DNA of 64,000 nt, from NCBI RefSeq assembly GCF_008923365.1, contig NZ_WBMR01000023.1, positions 1-64,000 on the forward strand, written 5' to 3'. The position numbers and the translations under genes were made by a program. Origin of the DNA: Actinomadura montaniterrae (GTDB lineage Bacteria > Actinomycetota > Actinomycetes > Streptosporangiales > Streptosporangiaceae). The notes below the pieces were generated by a model. That model ran no database searches and was not told where the DNA came from. It saw only the letters and a program-made list of their open reading frames with translations. The first letter of the stretch is position 1. Every line of letters begins with the position of its first letter. This document shows, piece after piece, positions 53,315 through 63,077 of the stretch.

Positions 53315-53688
53315 CTGGCAAGTCAGGTGGTGGCAGTGCTGGAAGCCACGGAGGAGCGTGCTCCGTTTCGCAGCGCGTCCCACAAGGCGGGAAGTCCAGA
53401 GGGGACCTCGCGTAGGGCGCCCTGGGCCGGCATCAGAGAACAGCCGGTGGTCCTATGGAATGACGACCCGATGCGAGTACTCGGTGGATGGCGAAGGTCT
53501 CGAGCCCTCCCTCGACGGCCGCGGCGAGCAAATCGCTAGCGAAACCCGCCGAGGGAGGGCGGCACATCAGCACGAGAGACGCCGTCGGCACCGAGGTGGT
53601 CCAGGCCCAGGACGGTGCCTTGGGTGGCCGAGGTGGCCATGACGGCGAGACTTGTCCCCTCCTTGTGGATAACAGCTCGCGCGACTGT
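53315..53688. other. Intergenic region without a supported gene
   Basis: 370 bp between the operator and the MFS stop. A minus-strand stretch reads MATSATQGTVLGLDHLGADG but breaks after about 40 codons; no family recognised. A DnaA-box-like TGTGGATAA lies at 53,664. Confidence 0.4.
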
Positions 53689-55164
53689 CTACGCTCTCGT
53701 CCGTTCGCGCAGGAGAGCACCGGTCAGCAGCGCTCCTGCCAGGGCGACGACACCGGCCGTCACCATGCCGGCGTGAAGGCCGCCCAGGACGTCCGCGCGC
53801 GAGGGAGCCGAGTCGGCCGAAAGAGCGCCGGTGCGCGCGGCGGCGATGGCGCTCAGGCCCGAGACACCGATGGCGGCGACGTACTGCGGCAGTTGCGACA
53901 GGCCGCCGACGACGCCCTGATCCCGCTCACTGACGCCCGTCGTCATGACGGTGATGAAGGAGACCACGCTGAAGACGTGGCCGAGCCCCATGACCGAGGA
54001 GGTGACGAGCAGGGCCGGCAGGTTGACGTTCTCCGGAAGGGCGAACATCGCAGCGGTACCGGCGCCCTGCACGAACAACCCCGCCATCAGCATCTTCACG
54101 CCGCCGAACCGGCTCAGCAGGCGGGCGACGAGCATGCCGCCGATGACCGCGGCCATGCCTTCGCCGAGGTAGCTCAGGCCGGCCTCGACCGGGGTGAAAC
54201 CCAGGACGTTCTGCATGTAGAGGCTCAGCAGAACGGTGGTGCCGGCGCACATTCCGAACGTGATGACACCGAGCAGACCGGACCACTTGACCGACGGCTG
54301 GTTCAGGACGGTCAGCGGCACGAGCGGCGCCGGGTGGCGCCGCTCGACCAGCAGGAACGCGGCGAGCAGCGCGAGGCCGCCGACAATGGGCCCGAGCACC
54401 TCAAAGCTGGCCCAGCCCTGATCGCTGCCGTTGGAGATACCGAAGACCAGGCCGAAAAGGCCCATCGTGGCGAGCAGCGCGCCGGGGACGTCCAGCCGTC
54501 GGACGGCACTCGAGTCCTCGATGGCCGGCAGCGCGAGCGCGCCGGCCAGCGCGAGCGCGCCTATGACGCCCAGCGTGACCATGGTCCAGCGCCAGCTGAA
54601 GCCGCTGGTGATGACGCCGCCGCCGAGCGCGCCGAGCACGAAGCCCAGCGACATGACCGCACCGTTGAGGCCCAGCGCGCGGGCTCGCTTGGGGCCTTCC
54701 TTGAAGTAGCCGGTCATCAGCGCGATGGCGGCGGGGGCGATCATCGCGGCGGCGGTGCCCTGGCCGATGCGTGCGGCGATCAGCACCACGGGGGAGTTCG
54801 CGACGGCGGCGCCGACGGAGAACAGGGTGAACGCCATGACGCCGAGCGTGAACAGCCGCTTGCGGCCGACCAGGTCGGCGATCCGGGCGAACAGCGGCAG
54901 CAGGCTCGCAGACGGCAGCAGGCTCGCAGTGGCCACCCACTGCAGAGTGCCCGCCGAGGAGAAGCCCAGGCCGCTACCGATGTCGGGCAGAGCGACGGTG
55001 ACGATGGAGAAGTCCAGCCCGCACATGAAAGTTGCGCAGCACAGGGTGACCACCACCAGCCGCTCTCGGGCGGTGAACGCCGCCTCGGCGATGGCCGCAC
55101 GCCGCTGAGGAGCCTGGACATCATGCATGGGACGGAGAGGAGGTGAGGATTCGGTGACGGCCAT
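53689..55164 (-). CDS. DHA2-family MFS transporter
   Basis: 491 aa from ATG 55164 (AAGGGAA upstream). Fourteen membrane helices; GLDFSIVTVALPDIG in helix 1 and ARIADLVGRKRLFTL in the 2-3 loop are DHA2 marks. Motif C-like AVMSLGFVLGALGGGVI follows. Likely exports drugs or small metabolites. It precedes the TetR-SDR-SDR operon on the same strand with a 440-bp gap, so it may belong to the same regulon but has its own promoter. Confidence 0.92.
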   Translation of the reverse strand: MAVTESSPPLRPMHDVQAPQRRAAIAEAAFTARERLVVVTLCCATFMCGLDFSIVTVALPDIGSGLGFSSAGTLQWVATASLLPSASLLPLFARIADLVGRKRLFTLGVMAFTLFSVGAAVANSPVVLIAARIGQGTAAAMIAPAAIALMTGYFKEGPKRARALGLNGAVMSLGFVLGALGGGVITSGFSWRWTMVTLGVIGALALAGALALPAIEDSSAVRRLDVPGALLATMGLFGLVFGISNGSDQGWASFEVLGPIVGGLALLAAFLLVERRHPAPLVPLTVLNQPSVKWSGLLGVITFGMCAGTTVLLSLYMQNVLGFTPVEAGLSYLGEGMAAVIGGMLVARLLSRFGGVKMLMAGLFVQGAGTAAMFALPENVNLPALLVTSSVMGLGHVFSVVSFITVMTTGVSERDQGVVGGLSQLPQYVAAIGVSGLSAIAAARTGALSADSAPSRADVLGGLHAGMVTAGVVALAGALLTGALLRERTRA

Positions 55165-55437
55165 GAGATTCCCTTCTGCCGATCTGAATGGCCTGACCAG
55201 CTTCGAACCACCACACCCACGCAACAAGCACGACCTACTCAACGATCGATCCGCCGAACTCATCGTTCGAGGTAGCCGACACGAAGGGGCGCGGGCAGGG
55301 GATGGAACGTAACGTCAGCCAAACAATGTGAGGCGGGGGCGGCCCACGGCCAACAGCGTGGTTCCGGCAAGGTCTTCCACGCCGGCCGTCAAGCTCCGGG
55401 GAGAACTGGTGCGAGGACGCCATCAGCAGGGCCCCGG

Positions 55438-56245
55438 CTAGTGTCCTGCGCCTGAAACCCGTTGTAGATATCGGGCAAGGGAGTCGACGCTTTTGTGGAC
55501 GCCGCGCTGGGTGCGCTGGGTGGTGAGGTAGGCGAACCAGCGCTCGGCCTGCTTGAGCCAGGACGATTCGGTCGGGGTGAAGCCCATGTAAAAGCGGGGG
55601 TGGCGAGCCAGCCAATCGCGCACGAGCGGTGTCTTGTGGGTGGCCAGGTTGTCGCAGACCAAGGTGCACCTCCAACTCGGCCGGGACGGCCTTGTCGATC
55701 GCGACCAGGAACTCCTTGAACCCGGGCGCGCGATGCAGGCGGTGCAACTCGGCGATGACGGTGCCGTCGGCGATGTTGAAGGCGGCGAACAGGCTGGTGG
55801 TGCCGTGCCGGGCGTAGTCGTGGGTGCGCCGCTCGGGCATGCCCGGCATCATCGGCTGCGAGCGGTCGAGGACCTGCATCTGCGACTTCTCGTCCAGGCA
55901 AAGCATCACGTCCCGCTCGGGTGGGTGGTGGTAGAGCCCGACCACGTCCACCACCTTCTCCACGAACAGCGGATCAGTGGAGATCTTGAAGGTGTCGGTC
56001 CGGTGCGGCTTGAGATCGAACCGGCATCAGATCCGCCCGATGGTGGACTTGCTCAAGCTGGTGCGTTCGGCCATCAAGGCCCTCGACCGGTGGGTGGCGC
56101 CCGGCTCGGCGCACCCCAGCACGATCCGGCACCGCAATGCATATGTCTGCGTCGAGGTCGCTGCCCGCGCCCCGCGCTCCAACTCCGCTCGTTCAGCCGC
56201 GGTCACTGAAAACGGCGCCTTCGGTCGCCCCGTCCTCGTCATCAC
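55438..56245 (-). pseudogene. IS630-family transposase, frameshifted into three pieces
   Basis: Pieces in order: N-terminal helix-turn-helix (GRPKAPFSVTAAERAELERG, ATHRSRALMAERTSLSKST); catalytic core in a second frame (DVMLCLDEKSQMQVLDRSQP with the first Asp, SLFAAFNIADGTVIAELHRL); C-terminal part in a third frame (VCDNLATHKTPLVRDWLA with the second Asp, SSWLKQAERWFAYLT with the Glu). Shifts lie near 56,020 and 55,665. The DDE residues survive, so decay looks recent. Clear terminal repeats were not found. Confidence 0.85.
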
Positions 56246-56640
56246 CCCAGCCTAGATTTACACAACGGACCTGCGTGCCCGGTCACGGGGAGTCCGAGCA
56301 ACAGGACTCGGTAATGCGGCGGCGGGACGCGAACAATCATCTGGTGGGACGGTGGAAGCGAGCGTCGTCGAGCATCGGAATGAGGGGCGGCGCCGCACTC
56401 GTCCGGTTTGACCGGAAGCCGGGCGAGGTCTTCTCCGGACATGGTGATCTCGGCTTCGATCCGAGCAGGCTCGTCGAGAAGGCCACTCGGCGAGCGACAG
56501 AGCGCCATCCGGGTGGACTCGACTGGTAGGCCTGCCCCCTGACGCGGCGGTTTCTGGTCAGGCCTCTGTTGGCCGACTCCCGGCCGGTGGTGTCGCTACA
56601 GTAGAGTGGACGTCTCCAAATGGCCGTTCAGAGGTAATCC
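56246..56640. other. Intergenic region without a supported gene
   Basis: 395 bp. Open frames on both strands lack a recognisable domain. The last 40 bases carry the AGAGG ribosome site of the MocR gene and GAGTGGACGTCTC, which shares GTGGAC with the palindrome before the IDO gene. Confidence 0.45.
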
Positions 56641-58137
56641 ATGAGGCCACCTTCTTCTGGGACGGCGCGTCCCGCGCGGCGGCGCGGCACACCGACCCTC
56701 CTCGTGCCCGTGACCTTGGACCGAGCGTCCCGGCTGACACTGACCGACCAACTCGTCGCCTCGCTGCGCAAAGCCGTGCACGAGGGACTCCTGTCGGCCG
56801 GCACGCGTCTGCCCTCTACACGCACCCTCGCCCACGAGCTCTCCGTCTCACGCACGGTCACCGCGGAGGCGTATACGCGACTGGTCGACGAGGGTTACCT
56901 CGAAAGCCGGCATGGGTCGGGGACGTACGTCTGCCGGCTCAACGAGGCAGCGCGACAAGGGGCTGTCATACGCCCGAAACCCGAGCGTCTTCCCGTCGCC
57001 ACCGTCGCCTCGACACCACGGCTCGCCTTCCGTACCGGTGTCACCGCACCGGACTCCGCCCCGGACGGCTGGGGTCCCGCACTGCGGAAGACGGCACGTA
57101 TCACACCACCCAACCGGTACTTGGACGCACAAGGTGAGCCGGCGCTGAGGGAGGCGATCGCCGCGTACCTGGCTCGGTCCCGTGGGCTGACCGTCGAACC
57201 GGAGAACGTCGTCGTGACAAGCGGAGCCACCCAGTCATTGGACTTGATCATGCGGACGCTTGTATCAGCCGGCGATGCTGTCGCCTGCGAGGAACCCGGG
57301 CATCCGGCAGTACGAGCCCTTATCAACTGCCTCGGTCTCGCCGCTGTGGCCTTGCCCGTAGACGACGATGGGGCCCGGCCGCAGGACCTGCCCCGAGGCA
57401 GGCGCGCACCGCGTCTGGCGCACGTCACCCCGTCCCATCAGTTCCCGCTCGGTGTCCGTATGAGCGTCGGACGCCGCCTTGACCTGGTGGCCTGGGCCCG
57501 TAGGGAGGGCGCGTTCGTCCTTGAGGACGATTACGACAGCGAATACCGCTTCGATGGGCCGCCCCTTCCCACGCTGACTGGGCTGGACCCCGAGCGCGTC
57601 ATCTACTTGGGCACTCTGTCCAAGACGCTCACCCCGGCCATTCGCTGTGGCTACCTGGTGGCTCCACGGGAAGTGGCGCTCCGCATCACGAAGCTCAAGG
57701 AACTTTGCGACGGCCCTCTCTCGTGGCCGGTGCAGCAGACCTTGCTCCACCTCATCGAGTCAGGTGGGCTGGAACGGCACGTTCGCCGGACACGCCAGCG
57801 CTATGCCGATGCCCGGGCATCGTTGCGCACAGCCTTAGCGCCGGTCGAGAACGCTGTGGCGCTCACCGGCATCGATGGCGGCCTGCACGTGGTGCTGCGC
57901 GCGAGAGCCGGTTTGAGCGCCGAGCAAATTGTCGAGCGTGCTGGAGTGAACGGCGTGAGCGTCACAAGCCTGGCGGCCTTCTATGCGGGGACGGACAGGC
58001 TCGAAGGACTGCTCCTGGGGTACGCGGGCATGTCGGAGGACGAGCTGGTCGAAGCCGCCGAGATACTGGCCCGCACCATCCGCGACCTCGACGAGTTAGG
58101 ACCATCGCAGGAGACGGCTCCCCGGGACGCCTACTGA
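56641..58137 (+). CDS. MocR/PdxR-type GntR regulator with aminotransferase domain
   Basis: 498 aa. N-terminal GntR winged helix (LTDQLVASLRKAVHEGLLSA, GTRLPSTRTLAHELSVSRTV, LESRHGSGTYV) joined to a fold-type I aminotransferase-like domain: QGEPALREAIAAYLARSRG, TSGATQSLDL, DDYDSEYRF with the PLP-binding Asp, and Lys328 in GTLSKTLTP for the Schiff base. MocR proteins use PLP, often bound to an amino compound, to switch transcription. Targets are usually adjacent; here the indoleamine 2,3-dioxygenase operon 760 bp downstream is the first intact one. Confidence 0.94.
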   Translation: MRPPSSGTARPARRRGTPTLLVPVTLDRASRLTLTDQLVASLRKAVHEGLLSAGTRLPSTRTLAHELSVSRTVTAEAYTRLVDEGYLESRHGSGTYVCRLNEAARQGAVIRPKPERLPVATVASTPRLAFRTGVTAPDSAPDGWGPALRKTARITPPNRYLDAQGEPALREAIAAYLARSRGLTVEPENVVVTSGATQSLDLIMRTLVSAGDAVACEEPGHPAVRALINCLGLAAVALPVDDDGARPQDLPRGRRAPRLAHVTPSHQFPLGVRMSVGRRLDLVAWARREGAFVLEDDYDSEYRFDGPPLPTLTGLDPERVIYLGTLSKTLTPAIRCGYLVAPREVALRITKLKELCDGPLSWPVQQTLLHLIESGGLERHVRRTRQRYADARASLRTALAPVENAVALTGIDGGLHVVLRARAGLSAEQIVERAGVNGVSVTSLAAFYAGTDRLEGLLLGYAGMSEDELVEAAEILARTIRDLDELGPSQETAPRDAY

Positions 58138-58199
58138 CCGCAGATCAGCTCCTCTGCGTGGCGTGTCTTCCAGCCCGACCAGGATATGTCCCGCCGCCT

Positions 58200-58530
58200 C
58201 TAGGGCCTGTCCGGTGGATCATGTGTTGTTCCAGAGCAGGGCGGTGACCAAGACGATTGCTGCTCGGTAGTTGCGGGCGGAGTTTGTCGGAGCGGGTGGC
58301 GATGCCGCGCCATTGCTTGAGGCGTCCGCTGCAGCGCGTCCAGCCTTCTGATCAGCGAGCTCGGGAATGGTCGCGGCGATTCCCCGGACCCGCAGTGATC
58401 GGCGGATCGCGGCTGAGCTGTAGGCCTTGTCGGACCGCCGATACAGCTCATAGACGGTATTCCAGTTGCCGTACCGCTCGGGCAGGTCCCACCACGGCAC
58501 ACCGGTGGCGTTGCGGCCAGCATGCCGGGA
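58200..58530 (-). pseudogene. IS5-family remnant with large internal deletion
   Basis: Left end GGGCCTGTCCGGTGGATCATG resembles IS5 terminal sequence. Minus-strand fragments: VPWWDLPERYGNWNTVYELY, then directly SDKAYSSAAIRRSLRVRGIA, ATIPELADQKAGR and NYRAAIVLVTALLW. The central DDE core between YELYRR and DKAYS is deleted. It truncates the ACT-domain pseudogene. Confidence 0.82.
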
Positions 58531-58742
58531 ACGTCAAGGTCGTGCGGGTCGTCGCCGTGCAGTCCGATTCAGCGCTCGTCTTCCTGCCGGGAGTCCGCCG
58601 GCGTCCTGCGGATAACGGTCAGCCCCTCGGGAGCGCGGACAACCGCGTACCAGGAGCTATCGACATGGGTCATCCGGTCCGTGAGATGGTCGACGAGGAA
58701 GGAGGACGGCAGGATCAGCAGCCGTCTGCTCGGCGTGGTCAT
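58505..58742 (-). pseudogene. ACT-domain protein, nonsense-mutated and truncated by IS relic
   Basis: From ATG 58742 the sequence reads DSSWYAVVRAPEGLTVIRRT and then RQEDER, then a TGA where related proteins have Trp. It continues in frame as GLHGDDPHDLDVPGMLAAT and ends at the IS5 remnant. This is the first half of the small two-ACT-domain protein family. It once stood divergent from the IDO gene. Confidence 0.6.
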
Positions 58743-58774
58743 GGCGGGAGACTAGTCATGGCGGGAGACTAGGC
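58741..58774. repeat. 17-bp tandem duplication
   Basis: ATGGCGGGAGACTAG occurs in two consecutive 17-bp units at the start of the ACT-domain pseudogene. Confidence 0.7.
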
Positions 58775-58800
58775 CGGACTCGTGACCTGGGCCGATCCCC

Positions 58801-58814
58801 GAAGTGGACACTTC
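58801..58814. promoter_or_regulatory. Palindrome upstream of the IDO operon
   Basis: GAAGTG-GA-CACTTC, a perfect 6-bp inverted repeat 86 bp before the IDO start. A second small one, CACT-gcat-AGTG, follows at 58,819-58,830. The GTGGAC word also occurs before the MocR gene. Confidence 0.45.
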
Positions 58815-58899
58815 ATATCACTGCATAGTGGCCATTTTCTCATGCCCACTTCCGCTGTAGCGTCACCGAAAAGGACGCCGCAGAAGGGGCGTATGTGAC

Positions 58900-60075
58900 A
58901 TGACTGGTATCCGGCTGGCCGACTACGACCTCGACGACGAACTTGGATTCCTTCCCGGCACCGATCCTTTGCGCAGCCTGCCGACGGAGTACGCGGAGTG
59001 GGATGAGATAGGTGCGGCCTTGCCCAAGCACCTCGTCATGGGACGCGGCCGGGACCTCCTGCGGGACGTACCGCAGCTGGACATCGCCGGCTTGCGGACC
59101 ACCGCCGAGTTGGAGCGGGCGATGCTCCTGCTCTCCTACTTCGCCCATGGCTACCTCAACGACACCGACCCGCCGGCCCAAGTCCTCCCCGCCAGCATCG
59201 CCCTGCCCTGGCACGCCGTCGCCACACGCCTCGGGCGCCCGCCGATCCTGTCCTACGCTTCGCACCAGTTCCACAACTGGGGACGCTTCGACTCATCGGG
59301 CCCCGTAGCGCTCGGGAACCTGACCCGGCTTCAGGACTTCCTCGGCGGCATGGACGACGACTGGTTCGTCATGGTGCACGTGGCCATCGAAGCCGCCGCC
59401 GCGCCAGGCCTCAATGCCATGATCCGAGCCCAGGACGCTGTGCTCGCCGGCGATGCCGAACTCCTCGCCGAGCGACTCCGGGAGGTGGCAGCCAGCCTGG
59501 GCGCCATGCAGCACACCCTGGACCGTATGCCCGAACGCTGCGACCCGTACGTCTACTACCACCGCGTCCGCCGCTTCCTGTTCGGTACGAAGAACAATCC
59601 GGCCTTTCCCGAGGGCCTGGTGTACGAGGGGGTTGTGGAGTACGGCGGAAAGCCCCAGCAGTTCAGCGGTGAAACCGGCGCGCAGAGCGCCATCATTCCG
59701 TTCCTGGCGACGGCGCTCGGCATTGAGCACCAGGATGACCCTCTGAACGACTACATGTTCTCCCTGCGCGACTACATGCCGCGCGGGCACCGTGCCTTCA
59801 TCGAAGAAGCGGGCTCGCGCGCCGACATCCGCGGTGCGGTGCTCGCCTGGCGCACGCGCGCCGCATGCGAGGCATACAACGAGTGCATCGACGCGTTGCG
59901 CAGCTTCCACCATCTCCACCTGCGCTACGCGGCCGCCTACGTGCACCGGCAGGGCCAGAAGTCCGATGCGAACTCCAGCAGCACCGGGACCGGAGGGACT
60001 CCGTTCATGAAGTACCTCAAGCTCCACCTCGACAACATTGCAACGCACACGATCGAGATCGGAAGATCCTCGTGA
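58900..60075 (+). CDS. Indoleamine 2,3-dioxygenase family heme protein
   Basis: 391 aa, ATG 58900 with AAGGGG upstream. The IDO signature is clear: YEGVVEYGGKPQQFSGETGA, QSAIIPFLATALGI, YMPRGHRAFIEE, a proximal heme His at about 340 in FHHLHLRYAAAYV, and the GTGGTPFMKYLK loop that matches GTGGT of eukaryotic IDO. N-terminal YFAHGYLNDTDPP and ALPWHAVATRLGRPPILSY are also family sequence. It should oxidise L-tryptophan or a related indole to the N-formylkynurenine-type product. It overlaps the next gene by 4 nt (GTGA). Confidence 0.93.
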   Translation: MTGIRLADYDLDDELGFLPGTDPLRSLPTEYAEWDEIGAALPKHLVMGRGRDLLRDVPQLDIAGLRTTAELERAMLLLSYFAHGYLNDTDPPAQVLPASIALPWHAVATRLGRPPILSYASHQFHNWGRFDSSGPVALGNLTRLQDFLGGMDDDWFVMVHVAIEAAAAPGLNAMIRAQDAVLAGDAELLAERLREVAASLGAMQHTLDRMPERCDPYVYYHRVRRFLFGTKNNPAFPEGLVYEGVVEYGGKPQQFSGETGAQSAIIPFLATALGIEHQDDPLNDYMFSLRDYMPRGHRAFIEEAGSRADIRGAVLAWRTRAACEAYNECIDALRSFHHLHLRYAAAYVHRQGQKSDANSSSTGTGGTPFMKYLKLHLDNIATHTIEIGRSS

Positions 60076-60965
60076 GCACGGTCACGCCTGCAGTTGAGCG
60101 CGTTGCCCTCAACGGACTCGACGACCGAGTCTCGATTTTTCGTGTCAGGGACGAGGTCGACGCCTTCGCCATCCGCACCGACCGGTTCGTCGCGCTCATC
60201 GACACCTTGAGCACGCCGGAACTCTGCACGGCGATTCTTCGCGAACTCGAGCCGGACCTGCGGGGCCGCCCGCTGGTGGTGGTCAACACCCATGCCGACT
60301 GGGACCACGTCTGGGGCAACGCCGCGGTCGGGGACCGTGCCCCGATCATCGCCCACGCAGCCGCCGGCGCCCGGCTCAACTCCCCCCAGGCCACTGCCGT
60401 CCTGCAGGAAAAGGCCACCGCAGAGCAGCGCTTCGCCGGTGTGAGGCTCGTCGAGCCCACGGTCACGTTCACCGACACCCTGACCCTGCAGGGCGGCGAC
60501 CTGACACTCCATCTGCTCCACACGCCGGGCCACACAGACGACCACATCGCGGTGTGGATCCCCGAACTGCTGCTCTGCATAGCCGGCGACGCAGCCGAAG
60601 ACCCGATCCCGGAGGTGACGAGCGCCCACGCCGATGATCTGCGGCGGCTGTGCCTGTCACTGCGGCGCCTTCGAGGTCTGAAGCCGTCGATCGTCCTGCC
60701 CTCGCATGGCGAGACGACCGACCCTCTGCTACTTGAGCGAAATCTCGGCTACTTCTCCCTCCTCGCGGACCGTGTCCGCTATCTAAGATCGGCCCAACGC
60801 GAACCGTTCGAAGCACCGGAACTCGGGTTCGCGGAGTGCGTGGACATCGCCAGGCCGGTGACGAACGGCGCCCGGGCGTTCTACAGCATGTGTCACCGCA
60901 AGGCAGTCAGCGCCACTCTTGAACAAGCCTCCCTCGATCACGATAGATCCCAAAGGCGCGCCTGA
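60072..60965 (+). CDS. Metallo-beta-lactamase-fold hydrolase coupled to IDO
   Basis: 297 aa from GTG 60072, overlapping the IDO stop (GTGA), so translation is coupled. The metal motif is NTHADWDHVWGN (His74, Asp76, Asp78, His79), then HTPGHTDDHIAVW, and IAGDAAEDP with the bridging Asp. The first His of H-x-H-x-D-H is shifted to give H-x-D-x-D-H, seen in one MBL-fold subgroup. Its substrate is unknown. Because IDO makes N-formylkynurenine, a formamidase or downstream hydrolase role is a testable idea. Confidence 0.9.
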   Translation: MSTVTPAVERVALNGLDDRVSIFRVRDEVDAFAIRTDRFVALIDTLSTPELCTAILRELEPDLRGRPLVVVNTHADWDHVWGNAAVGDRAPIIAHAAAGARLNSPQATAVLQEKATAEQRFAGVRLVEPTVTFTDTLTLQGGDLTLHLLHTPGHTDDHIAVWIPELLLCIAGDAAEDPIPEVTSAHADDLRRLCLSLRRLRGLKPSIVLPSHGETTDPLLLERNLGYFSLLADRVRYLRSAQREPFEAPELGFAECVDIARPVTNGARAFYSMCHRKAVSATLEQASLDHDRSQRRA

Positions 60966-61298
60966 GCCGCACGCCACGAACTGTCGCGAGATCGACGGCG
61001 ATCCGCGGCGCAGTTATCGCAGGAGTGGACAGCGGTGGTCCGGTCGACGAGATCCACCCGGGCCCGTCATTCACCCCCACAGCGACAGATCACCGAACAA
61101 CGACCAGGCCTCACCGGCTAACTTGATTCGGTTCTTGCGCTCTCTCTGCAATGAACAAAAAGGCCCGTCCAGCCGATCCGCCTGATGCAAGAATGGAAGA
61201 GGGATGTGGGATTCACACATTGACCACCGGCACGTGTCACCGCCCCATCTGATGCCCGATTGGCGCTCTGGCGACGTTAAAAAAGAGCCTTATACGGC
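60966..61298. other. Intergenic region without a supported gene
   Basis: 333 bp. No domain on either strand. The last 40 bases are AT-rich (gttaaaaaagagcc) and probably hold the histidine kinase promoter. Confidence 0.5.
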
Positions 61299-63077
61299 AT
61301 GGTCGGCGACATGGCGACTCTGACCCTGGTGGCCATGCTGGTGCATACAGTCACAGACTGGCCCTCGCACGGGGGCCTGATCTGCAGCGGCTTGGTCAGA
61401 GCGGCATGCGTCGTCGTCGGCGCATCAGCCGCGGTACTTGCGTCGTTGGACACTGGTCAGCCGTTCCGGGTAGCGCTGGCCTTGCTACCCGCCGGTGCGC
61501 ATCGTTTGGGCCGCCGAGTCCCCCTCGCCGCGCAGCCTGCACTCAACACAGCCGAAGGGTTGCTCCAACTCTCCCGCCTGACTGCGAAAAGACCCTTGAA
61601 CGCCGCGACGCTGAGTTCGTTCGCCCAGAACCTGTGCCAGGGTATGAGGGCCGATCGGCTGTGGTTGCACGCTAGCCTGCCCTCTGGCCCGATCTATATG
61701 GAGATCTCGGCAGAGAGTGCGACACATCATGGCTCTCCCCTGGAGCATCTTGGCGACTTCAAGTCCCCGGCGCACTCTGAGGCACCTGGTGTCATCCGTC
61801 GGCGAATGCTCCCAGAAGGCTGGCGGGCGGGGCTCTATACTCCTCTTCGCCCAGACGGGCGTGATGCCGGATACATCCGGCTCGGCTGGACTCATCTGAG
61901 CAAAGTTCATCTTGCCGTCTGGAGGGTCGGTCGTCTGCTTCGCGAAGCGGTGCCGAACGTAGCGCGAGCGCCGGGCGTGTTCTGGGCGAATGCCCAGACG
62001 GCGCATGAATTGCAGAAGAAGAGCTCCCGCCTGGACTCGATCATCGACCATTCGAACATCGCCATCGTGGCGATAGAGCCGTCCGGCCGGGTGGCAGTGT
62101 GGAATACAGCGATAGCGAAATTGGTCGGAACTCCGGCCACCCACGCCGTCGGCCGACACGTCACCGACCTGTTCGCGCTGACGGACGACGCCGGCGAGGC
62201 AGTGGATCTCACTGAGATGCGCTGCGGTACCGTCAGACTCACAACTCGGACTGGCCGTTCGCTGTGGGTGAAAATCTCAGTCTCCACGCCAACGGGTCCA
62301 TACGCTGACGGACTACTCGCCGCGGTGCTCATCGAGCAGTCGACCATACGCCAACTGACCCACATGCGGCATTTATTGCTGGACTCCGCGCGCCACGAAC
62401 TACGCGGCTCCCTCGCTGCGATCAGCGGACACGCACAACTTCTCGATGACACCAGCGCCGAGGCGGAGGCGAAAGAATCCATCAATGCCATTCAAGATGC
62501 GGTGGAACTGATGGAGCGCGCCATCACCGACTTGACGATGGCGATCAACGCCGATTCCTCCTCCATTCGACCAGTTGCAACGCACGAACCCATCGACATA
62601 TCACAACTATTGCACCGAACACTGCAAAGCGTCCCGTCAGTGGCGAGCCGGTCGCTGGTCTCCGAGCAACAGGGGATCGCTGTACGCGGTGACCCGGTTC
62701 GACTTCGGCAGTGCTTGTTCTTGCTTCTCGGCAATGTCGAGAAGTACGCCCCCGAGGGGAAGGTCTCGATCACGATTCACGTGGAGCGCGAGCACGGAGT
62801 GATCACAATCGCCGACGAAGGGCCCGGCCTTTCTGAGAACGAACTACAACAGGCGCTTACGCCCTATTATCGCTCCGCGAGGACGGGAGACCTTCCCGGG
62901 ACTGGACTCGGCCTGCACATAGCCCGGACGATGATGTCTGCGATGCATGGCGGCATCGAGTTGACGCACGCGACATCTGGCGGTCTCCGGGTAGATATCT
63001 GGTTGCCACTCGAGGAGCCTCACCAGAGAAGCAACTGCAAGGGCGCGCCTCCTGTAGATGCGAGTGGGAGGCGGTGA
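61299..63077 (+). CDS. PAS-domain sensor histidine kinase (orphan)
   Basis: 592 aa from ATG 61299; an in-frame stop lies 7 codons upstream and there is no strong ribosome site. The first 75 residues hold two likely membrane helices (LVRAACVVVGASAAVLASL). A GAF-like region follows (ALNTAEGLLQLSRLTAKRPL to about 215). A PAS domain lies around residues 250-350 (LDSIIDHSNIAIVAIEPSGR, AVWNTAIAKLVGTPATHAVG). The dimerisation box is LLLDSARHELRGSLAAISGH with the phospho-His in RHELRG. The ATPase domain has LLLGNVEKYAPEG (N box), DEGPGLSE (G1) and GTGLGLHIARTMM (G2). No response regulator is visible in the window. Confidence 0.92.
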   Translation: MVGDMATLTLVAMLVHTVTDWPSHGGLICSGLVRAACVVVGASAAVLASLDTGQPFRVALALLPAGAHRLGRRVPLAAQPALNTAEGLLQLSRLTAKRPLNAATLSSFAQNLCQGMRADRLWLHASLPSGPIYMEISAESATHHGSPLEHLGDFKSPAHSEAPGVIRRRMLPEGWRAGLYTPLRPDGRDAGYIRLGWTHLSKVHLAVWRVGRLLREAVPNVARAPGVFWANAQTAHELQKKSSRLDSIIDHSNIAIVAIEPSGRVAVWNTAIAKLVGTPATHAVGRHVTDLFALTDDAGEAVDLTEMRCGTVRLTTRTGRSLWVKISVSTPTGPYADGLLAAVLIEQSTIRQLTHMRHLLLDSARHELRGSLAAISGHAQLLDDTSAEAEAKESINAIQDAVELMERAITDLTMAINADSSSIRPVATHEPIDISQLLHRTLQSVPSVASRSLVSEQQGIAVRGDPVRLRQCLFLLLGNVEKYAPEGKVSITIHVEREHGVITIADEGPGLSENELQQALTPYYRSARTGDLPGTGLGLHIARTMMSAMHGGIELTHATSGGLRVDIWLPLEEPHQRSNCKGAPPVDASGRR

